Positions 48,680 to 58,341 of a DNA stretch of 64,000 nucleotides are shown here, piece by piece. The stretch comes from Sphingomonas hominis. Its GTDB lineage: Bacteria > Pseudomonadota > Alphaproteobacteria > Sphingomonadales > Sphingomonadaceae. The number at the start of each line of letters is the position of its first letter. Position 1 is the stretch's first letter. The stretch covers positions 496,001-560,000 of the forward strand of contig NZ_JABULH010000002.1 of assembly GCF_013328205.1 (NCBI RefSeq). The letters run 5' to 3'. Below the pieces are notes generated by a model that ran no database searches, was not told where the DNA came from, and saw only the letters and a list, made by a program, of their open reading frames with translations. A program made the position numbers and the translations under genes.

Positions 48680-48701
48680 ATCGTCCGGGGGACGATTTAC
48701 T
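48675..48701 (+). other. perfect 12-bp hairpin over the rpsM stop
   Basis: AGTAAATCGTCC-GGG-GGACGATTTACT, a perfect 12-bp stem with a 3-nt loop that includes the rpsM TAA. It lies 99 nt before rpsK. No T tract follows, so it is not a standard terminator. Confidence 0.5.
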
Positions 48702-48799
48702 CCGCCGGAGGCAGCGATCCCGGCAGCGCAACCTTGGTCGCGCTCCGGTCGATCGGCACCAAGCCGGCGTCACTTGGAATATAGGTCAGGAACTACCAC

Positions 48800-49189
48800 A
48801 TGGCTCAGGCACCGCAGCGCATTCGTCGGCGCGAGCGCAAGAACATCACCGCGGGCGTCGCGCACGTGAACGCCAGCTTCAACAACACCATGATCACCAT
48901 CACCGACGCGCAGGGCAATGCGATCAGTTGGTCCTCCGCCGGCATGATGGGCTTCAAAGGTTCGCGCAAGTCGACCCCGTATGCGGCGCAGGTCGCGGCG
49001 GAAGACGCGGGCAAGAAGGCCGCCGAGCACGGCGTCCGCACGCTCGAGGTCGAGGTGAAGGGTCCGGGTTCGGGCCGCGAGTCGGCGCTGCGTGCGCTGC
49101 AGGCGGTCGGTTTCCAGATCACGTCGATCCGCGACGTGACCTCGATCCCGCACAACGGCGTTCGCCCGTCCAAGCGTCGTCGCGTCTGA
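48800..49189 (+). CDS. rpsK: 30S ribosomal protein S11
   Basis: 129 residues; [51 protein letters not shown] and the C-terminal [13 protein letters not shown]11 forms the platform near the E site. Confidence 0.97.
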   Translation: MAQAPQRIRRRERKNITAGVAHVNASFNNTMITITDAQGNAISWSSAGMMGFKGSRKSTPYAAQVAAEDAGKKAAEHGVRTLEVEVKGPGSGRESALRALQAVGFQITSIRDVTSIPHNGVRPSKRRRV

Positions 49190-49280
49190 TGCTCTCGCGC
49201 GGCTGCTGACGAGTGGCCGCGTTTCTTACCAGGCGGTGTCGCGTGCGCACGCGTTCCGCCCAACCCCAGGGGACGAGATC

Positions 49281-50345
49281 TTGTCTGTCAATGCAAAGAA
49301 CTGGCAGGAACTGAAGAAGCCCAGCGGCCTCGAGAAGAAGAGCGGCGACGGGAAGCGCAAGGCGACGTTCATCGCCGAACCACTGGAGCGCGGCTTCGGC
49401 CTGACGCTCGGCAACGCGCTGCGGCGCGTGCTGCTGTCGAGCCTGCAGGGCGCGGCAGTGACCTCGATCAAGATCGAGAACGTGCTGCACGAGTTCAGCA
49501 GCCTGGCGGGCGTCCGCGAGGACGTGACCGACATCGTGTTGAACGTGAAGCAGATCGCGATCCGCATGCAGGGCGAGGGCCCGAAGCGGCTCCAGCTCTC
49601 CGCCACCGGTCCGGCCGAGGTGAAGGCGGGCGACATCGCGGTGTCGGGCGACATCGAGGTGATGAACCCCGAACTGGTGATCTGCCACCTCGACGAAGGC
49701 GCGACGCTCAACATGGAGCTGACCGCCGACACGGGTAAGGGCTACGTCGCCGCGACCGCCAACCGTCCGGCTGACGCGCCGATCGGTCTGATCCCGGTCG
49801 ACGCGCTCTACTCGCCGGTGCGCCAGGTGTCGTACAAGGTTGACCCGACCCGCGTGGGTCAGGACCTCGATTATGACAAGCTGACGCTGACGATCGAGAC
49901 CGACGGCACCGTCACGCCCGAGGACGCGGTCGGCTATGCCGGTCGTATCCTGCAGGACCAGCTCGCGCTGTTCGTCCACTTCGACGATTCGTCGGTCACG
50001 CGTTCGGCCCCGGTCGGCGTCGCGGCCCCGGTGTCGGGTACGACGGAAGTCGCGGGCGATACCGCGCAGATCAACCGTTACCTGCTCAAGAAGGTCGACG
50101 AGCTCGAACTGTCGGTGCGTTCGGCCAACTGCCTCAAGAACGACAATATCATCTATATCGGCGATCTGGTCGGCAAGACCGAAGCCGAGATGCTGCGCAC
50201 GCCGAATTTCGGCCGCAAGTCGCTCAACGAGATCAAGGAAGTGCTCTCCAGCATGGGGCTGCGCCTCGGCATGGAGATCCCCGGCTGGCCGCCCGAGAAC
50301 ATCGAGGAAATGGCCAAGAAGCTCGAGCAGGAAATTATGGGCTAA
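49281..50345 (+). CDS. rpoA: RNA polymerase subunit alpha
   Basis: 354 residues from a TTG start. The N-terminal domain has [29 protein letters not shown] (dimerisation and assembly) and the C-terminal domain [39 protein letters not shown] binds UP elements and activators. TTG 49281 ([14 protein letters not shown]) is where sphingomonad RpoA begins; an upstream ATG at 49236 would add 15 unrelated residues. Confidence 0.95.
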   Translation: MSVNAKNWQELKKPSGLEKKSGDGKRKATFIAEPLERGFGLTLGNALRRVLLSSLQGAAVTSIKIENVLHEFSSLAGVREDVTDIVLNVKQIAIRMQGEGPKRLQLSATGPAEVKAGDIAVSGDIEVMNPELVICHLDEGATLNMELTADTGKGYVAATANRPADAPIGLIPVDALYSPVRQVSYKVDPTRVGQDLDYDKLTLTIETDGTVTPEDAVGYAGRILQDQLALFVHFDDSSVTRSAPVGVAAPVSGTTEVAGDTAQINRYLLKKVDELELSVRSANCLKNDNIIYIGDLVGKTEAEMLRTPNFGRKSLNEIKEVLSSMGLRLGMEIPGWPPENIEEMAKKLEQEIMG

Positions 50346-50351
50346 GCCGCA

Positions 50352-50450
50352 TCGGCGTAGCGATGCTACGCCGAAGACGGCTCCAGCCCGGCCGGCGGAA
50401 CGGCCCAGCCGATCCGTTCGACGTAAAGACGCGGGACTTGCTCCCGCGTC
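50352..50450 (+). other. two hairpins in the rpoA-rplQ spacer
   Basis: TCGGCGTAGC-GAT-GCTACGCCGA (50352-50374, 10-bp stem) and GACGCGGGA-CTTGC-TCCCGCGTC (50428-50450, 9-bp stem), both perfect, in a 220-nt spacer. No T tract follows either. Confidence 0.5.
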
Positions 50451-50565
50451 CCGGCCGCCAAATAGGGCTCCCCGTTAGGAGCGACGGCAAACCGGGTGGC
50501 CTCACCGTCCCACCTGTCCCGGGGTTCCGTGAAACGGCCCCCTGACGAACGAGAAGGAAGACACC

Positions 50566-50985
50566 ATGCGTCACCGTGTAGGCGGTCGTAAGCTCCAGCG
50601 TACCTCGGCTCACCGCCAGGCCCTGTTCCGCAACATGTCGGCTGCGCTGATCAAGCACGAGCAGATCACCACGACCGTCGCCAAGGCGAAGGAGCTTCGC
50701 CCGTACATCGAGAAGCTGGTGACGCTCGGCAAAAAGGGTGGTCTGTCGAACCGTCGTCTGGCGCACGCGCGGCTGCTCGACGACGCGCAGCTGGTCAAGC
50801 TGTTCGACGTGCTGGCGACCCGCTACGCGTCGCGCAACGGCGGCTACACCCGCGTGATTAAGGCGGGCATCCGCGCGTCGGACGCCTCGCCGATGGCGAT
50901 CATCGAGTTCGTCGACCGTGACGTGTCGGCGAAGGGCCAGGACTCGGGTCCGGTGATGACCGACGAGGATTTTGACGGCGAGTGA
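50566..50985 (+). CDS. rplQ: 50S ribosomal protein L17
   Basis: 139 residues; [45 protein letters not shown] and [30 protein letters not shown]. End of the alpha operon. GAAGGAAG is upstream. Confidence 0.96.
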   Translation: MRHRVGGRKLQRTSAHRQALFRNMSAALIKHEQITTTVAKAKELRPYIEKLVTLGKKGGLSNRRLAHARLLDDAQLVKLFDVLATRYASRNGGYTRVIKAGIRASDASPMAIIEFVDRDVSAKGQDSGPVMTDEDFDGE

Positions 50986-50990
50986 GCGCA

Positions 50991-51014
50991 CGTGAGTAGC
51001 GAACGCTACTCACG
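50991..51014 (+). other. hairpin just after rplQ
   Basis: CGTGAGTAGC-GAAC-GCTACTCACG, perfect 10-bp stem, 5 nt after the rplQ stop, without a T tract. Confidence 0.45.
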
Positions 51015-51084
51015 AGACGCACTCGCCCGGCCAGCGGTGCACCGCACCGGCTGACGACGCGACTTTGCCGCGGCGGGGCTGACA

Positions 51085-51120
51085 AGAAGGGGCCGCTCCA
51101 GCGATGGAGCGGCCCCTTCT
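51085..51120 (+). terminator. terminator of the alpha operon
   Basis: AGAAGGGGCCGCTCCA-GCGA-TGGAGCGGCCCCTTCT, a perfect 16-bp stem ending in TTCT, about 100 nt after rplQ. A very stable barrier before the lysE-like gene. Confidence 0.7.
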
Positions 51121-51143
51121 CGTATGAATACAGGGGATAGCAG

Positions 51144-51773
51144 ATGACGCTTCACACCTGGTGGCTGTTCGTCGTCGCGGTGTTCCTGCTATGCGGCACG
51201 CCCGGCCCCAACATGCTCCACATTCTGTCACGCAGCGTCGAGGTCGGCGTGCGTCGCACGACCTTCGCGATGGCGGGGTGTCTATCGGCGATGCTGATCG
51301 TGCTCGCCGCCGCTGCAACGGGGTTGACGACGTTGCTGCGCGCGATCCCCGGCGCGTTCGACGTGCTGCGCTACGCGGGCGTCGCGTATCTGATCTATCT
51401 GGGCATCAAGGCGTGGCGCAGCGACGAGGCGCCGGTCGATGTTGGCGCGGGCACAGTACCGAAGACCGTGTCGAAGCGCGCGCTGTTTCGCGGCGGCTTC
51501 GCGATCGGGATCAGCAATCCCAAGCTGATCTTGTTCGCCGCGGCGTTCCTGCCGCAGTTCGTCTTGGCGAAGGCACCGCAGGCGCCGCAGTTCGCGATCC
51601 TCGTCGTCACCTTCGTCGCGATGGAGTGCCTGTGGTACGCGGCTTACGCGCTCGGCGGGCGGTCATTGTCGCGCTACATGGCGCGCGCCAGTGTGCGACG
51701 CGTGTTCGACCGCGTGACGGGGGCAATCTTCGTCGCGTTCGGCGTCGCGCTGTTCACCGCGCGGCTGGCGTAG
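51144..51773 (+). CDS. LysE family amino acid exporter
   Basis: 209 residues with about six helices. FLLCGTPGPNMLHILSRSVEVGVR is the family motif (GPNxL), and FRGGFAIGISNPKLILFAAAFLPQF is the second repeat motif. LysE/RhtB proteins export amino acids such as homoserine, threonine or lysine; the substrate here is unknown. GGGGATAGCAG lies upstream. Confidence 0.85.
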   Translation: MTLHTWWLFVVAVFLLCGTPGPNMLHILSRSVEVGVRRTTFAMAGCLSAMLIVLAAAATGLTTLLRAIPGAFDVLRYAGVAYLIYLGIKAWRSDEAPVDVGAGTVPKTVSKRALFRGGFAIGISNPKLILFAAAFLPQFVLAKAPQAPQFAILVVTFVAMECLWYAAYALGGRSLSRYMARASVRRVFDRVTGAIFVAFGVALFTARLA

Positions 51774-51911
51774 CGGCTGTCCTACACGCGCGATCGGCAT
51801 TTAGGCTGCCCGCGTCTTTCTCATGTCAAACGTCCCGCTCGCGCGCGCACGCATAGGGGTGTGACCTTTGCGACCTTCCACGCACGCCGCACAGTCGCTA
51901 CACGCGAGCGG

Positions 51912-53468
51912 ATGGAGCATCCCGACAGTATCCTCATCGTCGATTTCGGCAGCCAGGTAACCCAGTTGATCGCGCGCCGCGTGCGCGAAGCGGGCGTCTA
52001 CAGCGAGGTCGCGCCGTTCAACTCGGCTGCGGAGGCGTTCGAGCGGATGCAGCCCAAGGGGATCATCCTGTCGGGTGGTCCCGCATCGGTAACGCTGGAG
52101 CACAGCCCGCGCGCGCCGCAGCATCTGTTCGAGGCGGGGGTGCCGATCCTCGGCATCTGCTACGGCCAGCAATTGATGAGCACGCAGCTCGGCGGCAACG
52201 TCGTGATCTCGGGCGACGGGGGCGAGTTCGGTCACGCGATGCTCGACGTGAAGGCCGAGTGTGCGCTGTTCGACGGGCTGTGGGAAGTCGGCTCGCGCCA
52301 TCAGGTGTGGATGAGCCACGGTGACAAGGTCGACGCGCTGCCGCCGGGCTTCACGCCGGTCGCGACCTCGGAAGGCGCGCCGTTCGCGATGGTCGCCGAC
52401 GAGGAGCGCCGCTTCTACGGCGTGCAGTTCCACCCGGAGGTCGTCCACACGCCCGACGGCGCCAAGCTGATCGCCAATTTCGCGCGTCACGTCTGCGGCC
52501 TCGCCGGCGACTGGACGATGGCGGAGTTCCGCGAGACGAAGATCGCGGAGATTCGCGAACAGGTCGGCTCGGGCCGCGTCATCTGCGGGCTGTCGGGCGG
52601 CGTCGACTCGGCGGTGGCGGCGGTGCTGATCCACGAGGCGATCGGCGACCAGCTGACCTGCGTTTTCGTCGACCACGGACTAATGCGCTCGGGCGAGGCG
52701 GAGCAGGTCGTCTCGCTGTTCCGCGGCGCGTACAACATCCCGCTGGTCCACGTGAACGCCGAGCCGCTGTTCATGGGCGGGCTCGCTGGCGTCACCGACC
52801 CGGAAGCGAAGCGCAAGTTCATCGGCAAGACCTTCATCGAGGTGTTCGAGGACGAGGCGAAGAAGATCGGGGGCGCGGATTTTCTCGCCCAAGGCACGCT
52901 CTATCCCGACGTGATCGAGAGCGTCAGCTTCACCGGCGGCCCGTCGGTGACGATCAAGAGCCACCACAATGTCGGCGGCTTGCCCGAGCGCATGAACATG
53001 AAGCTGGTCGAGCCCTTGCGCGAATTGTTCAAGGACGAGGTCCGCGAGTTGGGGCGAGAGCTGGGACTGCCCGAGCATTTCGTCGGTCGCCATCCGTTCC
53101 CCGGGCCGGGCCTCGCGATCCGTATTCCCGGCGAGGTGACCAAGGAGCGCTGCGACATCCTGCGCAAGGCGGACGCGATCTACCTTGAGGAGATCCGCAA
53201 TGCCGGGCTGTACGATGCCATCTGGCAGGCGTTCGCGGTGCTGTTGCCGGTGCGCTCGGTCGGGGTGATGGGCGATGGGCGAACGTACGATTCGGTGCTG
53301 GCGTTGCGCGCGGTCACCTCGACGGACGGCATGACCGCGCAGGCGTTCGAGTTTCCGGGCGGGTTCCTCGCGCGGGTGTCGACTCGGATCGTCAACGAGG
53401 TGCGCGGCGTCAATCGCGTGACCTACGACTACACCTCCAAGCCGCCGGGCACGATCGAATGGGAATGA
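51912..53468 (+). CDS. guaA: GMP synthase (glutamine-hydrolysing)
   Basis: 518 residues. The N-terminal class-I amidotransferase has the nucleophile Cys in GICYGQQLM and the His-Glu pair in VQFHPEVVH; the C-terminal ATP-pyrophosphatase has [15 protein letters not shown] and VFVDHGLMR, ending PPGTIEWE. It converts XMP to GMP with glutamine. ATG 51912 ([15 protein letters not shown]) is the family start; GTG 51861 upstream adds unlikely residues. Confidence 0.95.
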   Translation: MEHPDSILIVDFGSQVTQLIARRVREAGVYSEVAPFNSAAEAFERMQPKGIILSGGPASVTLEHSPRAPQHLFEAGVPILGICYGQQLMSTQLGGNVVISGDGGEFGHAMLDVKAECALFDGLWEVGSRHQVWMSHGDKVDALPPGFTPVATSEGAPFAMVADEERRFYGVQFHPEVVHTPDGAKLIANFARHVCGLAGDWTMAEFRETKIAEIREQVGSGRVICGLSGGVDSAVAAVLIHEAIGDQLTCVFVDHGLMRSGEAEQVVSLFRGAYNIPLVHVNAEPLFMGGLAGVTDPEAKRKFIGKTFIEVFEDEAKKIGGADFLAQGTLYPDVIESVSFTGGPSVTIKSHHNVGGLPERMNMKLVEPLRELFKDEVRELGRELGLPEHFVGRHPFPGPGLAIRIPGEVTKERCDILRKADAIYLEEIRNAGLYDAIWQAFAVLLPVRSVGVMGDGRTYDSVLALRAVTSTDGMTAQAFEFPGGFLARVSTRIVNEVRGVNRVTYDYTSKPPGTIEWE

Positions 53469-53479
53469 CGCGGATAAAG

Positions 53480-53529
53480 CAGGCAGCCTGGGGCTGCCTG
53501 TCCGTGTCATTCGGCCGCGCAAGCGGCCG
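53480..53529 (+). terminator. guaA downstream hairpins
   Basis: CAGGCAGCC-TGG-GGCTGCCTG (53480-53500) and CGGCCGC-GCAA-GCGGCCG (53512-53529, GNRA loop) follow the guaA stop and end 20 nt before the next ATG. Confidence 0.5.
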
Positions 53530-53548
53530 TGAGCGAGTAGGTACAACG

Positions 53549-54427
53549 ATGCCACGGAAAGCGGGCATCACTCGTCCAGGCCGTACTCGCAGCGAAATCG
53601 CATCCGTGATCGCGGCGCTGATGCTGCCGGCGCTCGCGTCCGCGACGACGCCGAACCCGCCTGCATGGACGCGTTCCATCCAGCCGTTCCATCTCGTCGG
53701 ATCGATCTGGTACGTCGGCACCGAGGGTCTCGCCGCCTATCTGATCAAGACGCGCGACGGTGCGATCCTGCTCGACGCGACGATGGCCGAGAATGTGCCG
53801 GCGGTGCAGCGCAGCATCCGCGCGGTCGTTGTGCCGCTCGACCGGGTCAAGCTGCTGCTCGTCAGCCACGCGCATTTCGACCATGCCGCGGGCGATGCAG
53901 CCATGGTGCGTGCGACCGGTGCCAAGGTCGTGGCGGGCGCAGGTGACGTCGCCGCGCTGGAAAGCGGCACATCGCCGGGTGAGACGAGTTACGGCGTGAT
54001 CCGCTTCCCGGCGGTCAAGGTGACGCGGGCGGTGCGCGACGGCGATCAAGTCATGCTCGGCGGCGTGACGTTGCGCGCGATCGCGACGCCAGGACACACG
54101 CCCGGTTGCACGAGCTGGACGACGCGCGTGGTCGAGCGCGGCCGTTCGCTTGCGGTGATCTTCCCGTGCAGCGTGTCCGTGGCGGGCAACCGCCTGATCG
54201 GCAATCGGCGCTATCCCGGCATCGTCGCCGACCTGCGTGACAGCATCGCGCGGCTCGCGCGTGAGCCCGCCGATGTGGTGCTGCCGTTCCATCCCGAACA
54301 GGCCGATGTGCGTGCCCGCGCGGCGGGACAGCGGCTGGTCGCGCCGACGCTGCTGCCGGCATTGATGCGCGACGCTGCGCAGGATTTCGAGCGCGAGTTG
54401 GCGCGACAGGCGAAGGAAGCATGGTGA
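53549..54427 (+). CDS. subclass B3-like metallo-beta-lactamase
   Basis: 292 residues with an export signal (about 15-35, IASVIAALMLPALASA). The mature fold begins with FHLVGSIWYVGTEGLAAYLIKTRDGAILLDATMAENVP. Zinc ligands are His107, His109, Asp111 and His112 in SHAHFDHAAG, His183 in TPGHTPGCTSW and His248 in LPFHPEQ, the B3 layout; Cys replaces the usual Ser after TPG. The family hydrolyses beta-lactams, often including carbapenems, in the periplasm; activity here is untested. The next gene starts inside its stop codon region. Confidence 0.78.
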   Translation: MPRKAGITRPGRTRSEIASVIAALMLPALASATTPNPPAWTRSIQPFHLVGSIWYVGTEGLAAYLIKTRDGAILLDATMAENVPAVQRSIRAVVVPLDRVKLLLVSHAHFDHAAGDAAMVRATGAKVVAGAGDVAALESGTSPGETSYGVIRFPAVKVTRAVRDGDQVMLGGVTLRAIATPGHTPGCTSWTTRVVERGRSLAVIFPCSVSVAGNRLIGNRRYPGIVADLRDSIARLAREPADVVLPFHPEQADVRARAAGQRLVAPTLLPALMRDAAQDFERELARQAKEAW

Positions 54428-54789
54428 GCCAGCCGATGACCCAACCGGTGACGATGTACGGCATCCCCAATTGCGACACGATCAAGAAGGCGCGCTCGTG
54501 GCTGTCCGATCACGGTGTCGACTACATCTTTCATGATTATCGTAACAACGGCATCGACCAGGCTTTGCTCGACGACTTGATCGAGCGGGCGGGATGGCCG
54601 GCGTTGCTCAATCGCGCCGGCACCACGTTTCGCAAGCTGCCCGAGGCGGACCGCGCCGACCTCGATCGTGAGCGCGCCGCCGCGTTGATGCTGGCGCAGC
54701 CGGGCATGATCAAGCGACCGGTGCTGCTGGCCGGCGAGCGGACCGAGATCGGGTTCAAGCCCGATCGTTACGCCGCGCTGTTCGGCTGA
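54421..54789 (+). CDS. YffB/ArsC-type (Spx-like) protein
   Basis: 122 residues of the ArsC/Spx fold: MYGIPNCDTIKKARSWLSDHGVDYIFHDYR (Cys in the loop), GTTFRKL and IKRPVLLAGERTEIGFKPDRYAALF. YffB-like members are glutathione-linked reductases of unknown substrate, not proven arsenate reductases. The start overlaps the lactamase stop (ATGGTGA), so both are probably coupled; ATG 54436 is an alternative start. Confidence 0.84.
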   Translation: MVSQPMTQPVTMYGIPNCDTIKKARSWLSDHGVDYIFHDYRNNGIDQALLDDLIERAGWPALLNRAGTTFRKLPEADRADLDRERAAALMLAQPGMIKRPVLLAGERTEIGFKPDRYAALFG

Positions 54790-54830
54790 AGGCGTTCACC
54801 ACCGGGGCGGCTTGGTTTGGGGGAGGGGAG

Positions 54831-55265
54831 ATGAGTAACGCATCGAAGCGTCCGCCGGTTTGGTTTCGCGTCGTCTCGGTCGCGCTGCTGCTCTGGGCGC
54901 TGGCGGGCTGCTACGCCTGCGTGCAGCAGTTTCGCCTCGGCGCGGAGGCGATGGGTCCGGCGAGCGACGCTGACCGCGCGCTCTACGCGTCGCTGCCGAT
55001 CTGGTACAATGCGGTCTATGCGGTGACGGTTGGCTGCGGGCTGCTCGGCGCAGGTGCGCTGCTCGCGCGATCGGTACTGTCAATTCCGCTGACGTTTCTG
55101 TCGCTGCTGGGTGTCGTGATCCAGTTCGGCTGGCTGTTCGCCGCCACCGACATCGTCGCGATCAAGGGCGGGTCGACCGCGCTCTTTCCGCTGGTGATCG
55201 CGGGCGTCGCGCTCTTGTCGGTCCTGCTCGCACGGCACGCCCGCGCGCGCGGCTGGATCGCGTGA
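54831..55265 (+). CDS. predicted four-helix membrane protein
   Basis: 144 residues. Hydrophobic segments [64 protein letters not shown] and [20 protein letters not shown] suggest four helices with a basic C-terminus. It resembles small hypothetical membrane proteins common in sphingomonads; function unknown. GGGGAGGGGAG stands before the ATG; panB follows 22 nt later. Confidence 0.7.
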   Translation: MSNASKRPPVWFRVVSVALLLWALAGCYACVQQFRLGAEAMGPASDADRALYASLPIWYNAVYAVTVGCGLLGAGALLARSVLSIPLTFLSLLGVVIQFGWLFAATDIVAIKGGSTALFPLVIAGVALLSVLLARHARARGWIA

Positions 55266-55287
55266 CGCGAGCCGCGTAAGAGGGGCC

Positions 55288-56166
55288 ATGTCCACCACCT
55301 TCACCATCGACACCTCGACCAGCCGCCCGACGCCGGTGTCCGCGCCAATGAAGCGGCTGACCGTGCCGGCACTGCGCGCGCGCAAGGCGGCGATCGCGCA
55401 AGGGCAGGGCGAGCCGCTCGTCATGCTGACCGCGTATACGGTGCGAATGGCGCAGTTGCTCGATCCGCATTGCGACATGCTGCTGGTCGGCGACAGTCTG
55501 GGGCAGGTGATCTACGGTCTGCCCTCGACGGTGCCGGTGACGCTTCAGATGATGGCGGCGCACGGCGCGGCGGTGGTGCGCGGCAGCTATCACGCGGTGG
55601 TGGTGATCGACATGCCGTTCGGCAGTTACGAGGCGTCGCCGCAGCAGGCGTTCGAGAGCGCGGCGTATCTGATGAAGGAAACGGGCGCGGCGGCGGTGAA
55701 GCTGGAAGGCGGCGCGGCGATGGCGCTGACGGTCGCCTTTCTGTCGGAGCGCGGCATTCCCGTGGTCGGCCACGTCGGGCTAACGCCGCAGGCGGTCAAT
55801 GCGCTCGGCGGCTACGGCGCGCGCGGGCGATCGGACGCCGAGGCGCAGAAGATCGTCTCCGATGCAGAGAGCATCGCTGCGGCGGGCGCGTTCGCGGTGG
55901 TGATCGAGGGTGTGGTGGAGCCGATCGCGCAGGCGATCACGCGGGCAATCGCGGTGCCGACGATCGGCATCGGCGCGTCGGCCGATTGCGACGGGCAGGT
56001 GCTGGTCGCCGAGGACATGCTGGGGCTGTTCGAGCGCACGCCACGCTTCGTGAAGCGCTACGGCGACATGGCGGGCTACGTGTCGGAACGAGTCGAAACC
56101 TATGCGGCCGAGGTGCGCGCGCGCACGTTCCCCACGGCCGAGCAGACCTACGCGCCCAAGGGCTGA
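55288..56166 (+). CDS. panB: 3-methyl-2-oxobutanoate hydroxymethyltransferase
   Basis: 292 residues. [85 protein letters not shown] and [22 protein letters not shown] are all family motifs. Adds a hydroxymethyl group to 2-oxoisovalerate for pantothenate and CoA. ATG 55288 matches; a short T-rich hairpin overlaps its end. Confidence 0.94.
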   Translation: MSTTFTIDTSTSRPTPVSAPMKRLTVPALRARKAAIAQGQGEPLVMLTAYTVRMAQLLDPHCDMLLVGDSLGQVIYGLPSTVPVTLQMMAAHGAAVVRGSYHAVVVIDMPFGSYEASPQQAFESAAYLMKETGAAAVKLEGGAAMALTVAFLSERGIPVVGHVGLTPQAVNALGGYGARGRSDAEAQKIVSDAESIAAAGAFAVVIEGVVEPIAQAITRAIAVPTIGIGASADCDGQVLVAEDMLGLFERTPRFVKRYGDMAGYVSERVETYAAEVRARTFPTAEQTYAPKG

Positions 56167-56185
56167 GGCAGCGCCCCTTTTGTTT
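56158..56185 (+). terminator. weak terminator after panB
   Basis: AAGGGC and GCCCCTT pair (one bulge) across the panB stop, followed by TTTGTTT. Confidence 0.4.
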
Positions 56186-56237
56186 CGGGCGGTGAACGGC
56201 TAAGCCGCCGCCGACTTTCCTGCATGTGGAGCAAGAC

Positions 56238-56948
56238 GTGGCCCTGACGCCGCAGAATAACGAGGCGTTCCTGCGCGAGGTGGACGAGGAGTACCGCCGC
56301 GAGCAGATGATCGGGCTGTGGCAGCGCTACGGCCGCTGGATCGTGGTTGCGGTGGTCGCGATCTTGGTCGCGTTCGCCGCCTATCTGTTCTGGCAACATC
56401 GCCAGCGCGTGGCGGCCGAGAAGGAAGGCGAGACGCTCCAGACCGCCTACGATTACCTCGGTGCTGCCGACTTCAACGGCGCGGCAAAGCCGCTGGCCGA
56501 GCTCGCGCAATCGAAGCGCGATGGCTACCGCACGCTGGCACTGTTCTCGCAGGCCGACGTGCTGCTCGCCAAGAACGATTTGAAGGGTGCCGCGGCCAAG
56601 TTCGCGAGCGTCGCCAACGACATCAGCATCGCGAAGCCGTTCCGCGACCTCGCGCTGATCCGCCAGACCGCGGCCGAGTATGACACGCTCAAGCCCGACG
56701 TGGTGATCCAGCGGATGACCCCGCTCGCCGTCGGCGGCAGCGCGTATCTGGGCAGCGCGGGCGAGATGATAGGTGCCGCCTATCTGGCGCAAGGCAAGCG
56801 CGATCTTGCCGGGCAGACCTTCGCGCGGATCGCGCGCGACAAGACGGTGCCCGCGTCACTGCGTCAACGTGCGGTTCAGATGGCGGGCGTATTGGGGATC
56901 GACGCATTGCCGCAGGATGTCGCGGCCAGCAGGGGCATGACGGAATGA
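56238..56948 (+). CDS. YfgM-like ancillary SecYEG/BAM-linked TPR protein
   Basis: 236 residues from GTG 56238 (GGAGC 6 nt upstream). N-terminal cytoplasmic segment, one helix (IVVAVVAILVAFAAYLFWQ, about 34-52), then TPR-like helices in the periplasm (TLALFSQADVLLAKNDLKGAAAKFASVA). YfgM interacts with the Sec translocon and periplasmic chaperones. The stop overlaps the bamB ATG (ATGA), so it is coupled, as in many proteobacteria. Confidence 0.83.
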   Translation: MALTPQNNEAFLREVDEEYRREQMIGLWQRYGRWIVVAVVAILVAFAAYLFWQHRQRVAAEKEGETLQTAYDYLGAADFNGAAKPLAELAQSKRDGYRTLALFSQADVLLAKNDLKGAAAKFASVANDISIAKPFRDLALIRQTAAEYDTLKPDVVIQRMTPLAVGGSAYLGSAGEMIGAAYLAQGKRDLAGQTFARIARDKTVPASLRQRAVQMAGVLGIDALPQDVAASRGMTE

Positions 56949-58282
56949 AGGTTGGCAAGGCGGCGCGCGTTGCGCTGGGCCCCATCACGCTGAGCATCGC
57001 GCTGACGCTGGGCGGATGCGGCATCTTCAAGGGCGCGCCGAAGAAGACGCCGACGGTGGGAAACCGCGTCGCGATCCTTGCCTCCGAGAACCGCGCCGAG
57101 GTCGACCCTTCGCTCGCCAGCGTGCAGGTGCTGCTGCCGACGCCGGAGGCCAACGCCGATTGGTCGCAGTCGGGCGGCAGCGCGGACAAGTCGATGGGGC
57201 ATCTGGCGCTCGCCGCATCGCCCACGCGTGCCTGGACCGCGCAGATCGACGGCGGCAGCAATCGCCAGCGGCTCGGCGCGGCACCGGTCGTGGCGGAGAA
57301 CAAGCTGTTCGTGGTCGACGTGGTCGCGACCGTTCACGCCTTCGCCGCCGATACCGGCGCCAAGCTGTGGACGGCGAGCGTGTCCGAAGGGGACAACAAC
57401 CAGTCGGCGCGCTTCGGCGGCGGCGTCAGCTACGATGACGGCAAGGTCTACGCGACCGACGGGCTGGGCGACGTGGTCGCGTTCAATGCCGCGGACGGCA
57501 AGCAATTGTGGCGCGCCAAACCCGGCGGGCCGCTTCGCGGCGCACCGACCATCGCCAACGGCCAGGTCTACGTGCTGAGCCAGGACAACCAGATTTTCGC
57601 GCTCGACCTCGCCGACGGCAAGGTGGTGTGGACGCAGAGCGCGAGCCTGGAGACGCAAGGCCTGTTCGGCGTCGCGGCTCCCGCGGCGAGCTCGGGCACG
57701 GTGGTCGCGGGTTTCTCGTCGGGCGAACTCAACGCCTATCGCTACGAGAACGGCCGCAACCTGTGGCAGGACGCCTTGTCGCGCACCGCAATCTCGACCT
57801 CGGTGTCGAGCCTGGCGGACATCAATGCCGACGCGGTGATCGAGGGCGGCCGCGTCTACGCGATCGGTGAGGGCGGACGGATGGTCGCGCTCGATCTGGG
57901 CACTGGGCAGCGGCTGTGGGAGCAGAATTTCGCCGGCATCTCGACCCCGTGGCTGGCGGGCGAGTGGTTGTTCGTCGTGACCGACGACTCGCGCGTCGTC
58001 AGCCTGTCGCGTGCCAACGGCAAGGTGCGCTGGATCGGGCAGTTGCGCGCGTACAAGAACGAAAAGAAGAAGCAGGACGCGTTCAACTGGTTCGGCCCGG
58101 TGCTGGCGGGTGAGCGGCTGTGGTTGACCAACTCGCGCGGCGAATTGGTCGCAGTGTCGCCAGCCGACGGCAGCGAGCAGAGCGTGATCGCAGCCGGCAA
58201 CGCTTTCTCGCTGCCGCCGATCGTCGCCAACAACACGCTCTACGTGCTCGACAACAAGGGACAGCTCTCCGCCTATCGCTGA
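56945..58282 (+). CDS. bamB: outer membrane assembly lipoprotein BamB
   Basis: 445 residues with a lipoprotein signal (ITLSIALTLGGC; Cys about 25). The remainder is an eight-bladed PQQ-type beta-propeller: repeats such as VHAFAADTGAKLWTASV, VVAFNAADGKQLWRAKPGG, IFALDLADGKVVWTQSA, MVALDLGTGQRLWEQNF and LYVLDNKGQLSAYR. BamB helps BamA fold outer-membrane proteins. It is followed by der, the usual neighbour in E. coli as well. Confidence 0.92.
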   Translation: MKVGKAARVALGPITLSIALTLGGCGIFKGAPKKTPTVGNRVAILASENRAEVDPSLASVQVLLPTPEANADWSQSGGSADKSMGHLALAASPTRAWTAQIDGGSNRQRLGAAPVVAENKLFVVDVVATVHAFAADTGAKLWTASVSEGDNNQSARFGGGVSYDDGKVYATDGLGDVVAFNAADGKQLWRAKPGGPLRGAPTIANGQVYVLSQDNQIFALDLADGKVVWTQSASLETQGLFGVAAPAASSGTVVAGFSSGELNAYRYENGRNLWQDALSRTAISTSVSSLADINADAVIEGGRVYAIGEGGRMVALDLGTGQRLWEQNFAGISTPWLAGEWLFVVTDDSRVVSLSRANGKVRWIGQLRAYKNEKKKQDAFNWFGPVLAGERLWLTNSRGELVAVSPADGSEQSVIAAGNAFSLPPIVANNTLYVLDNKGQLSAYR

Positions 58283-58341
58283 GCGCGGTGGTTGGATGCG
58301 AGGTGACGTGAACGGCATGATGCGCTAGGCACGCGCGCATC

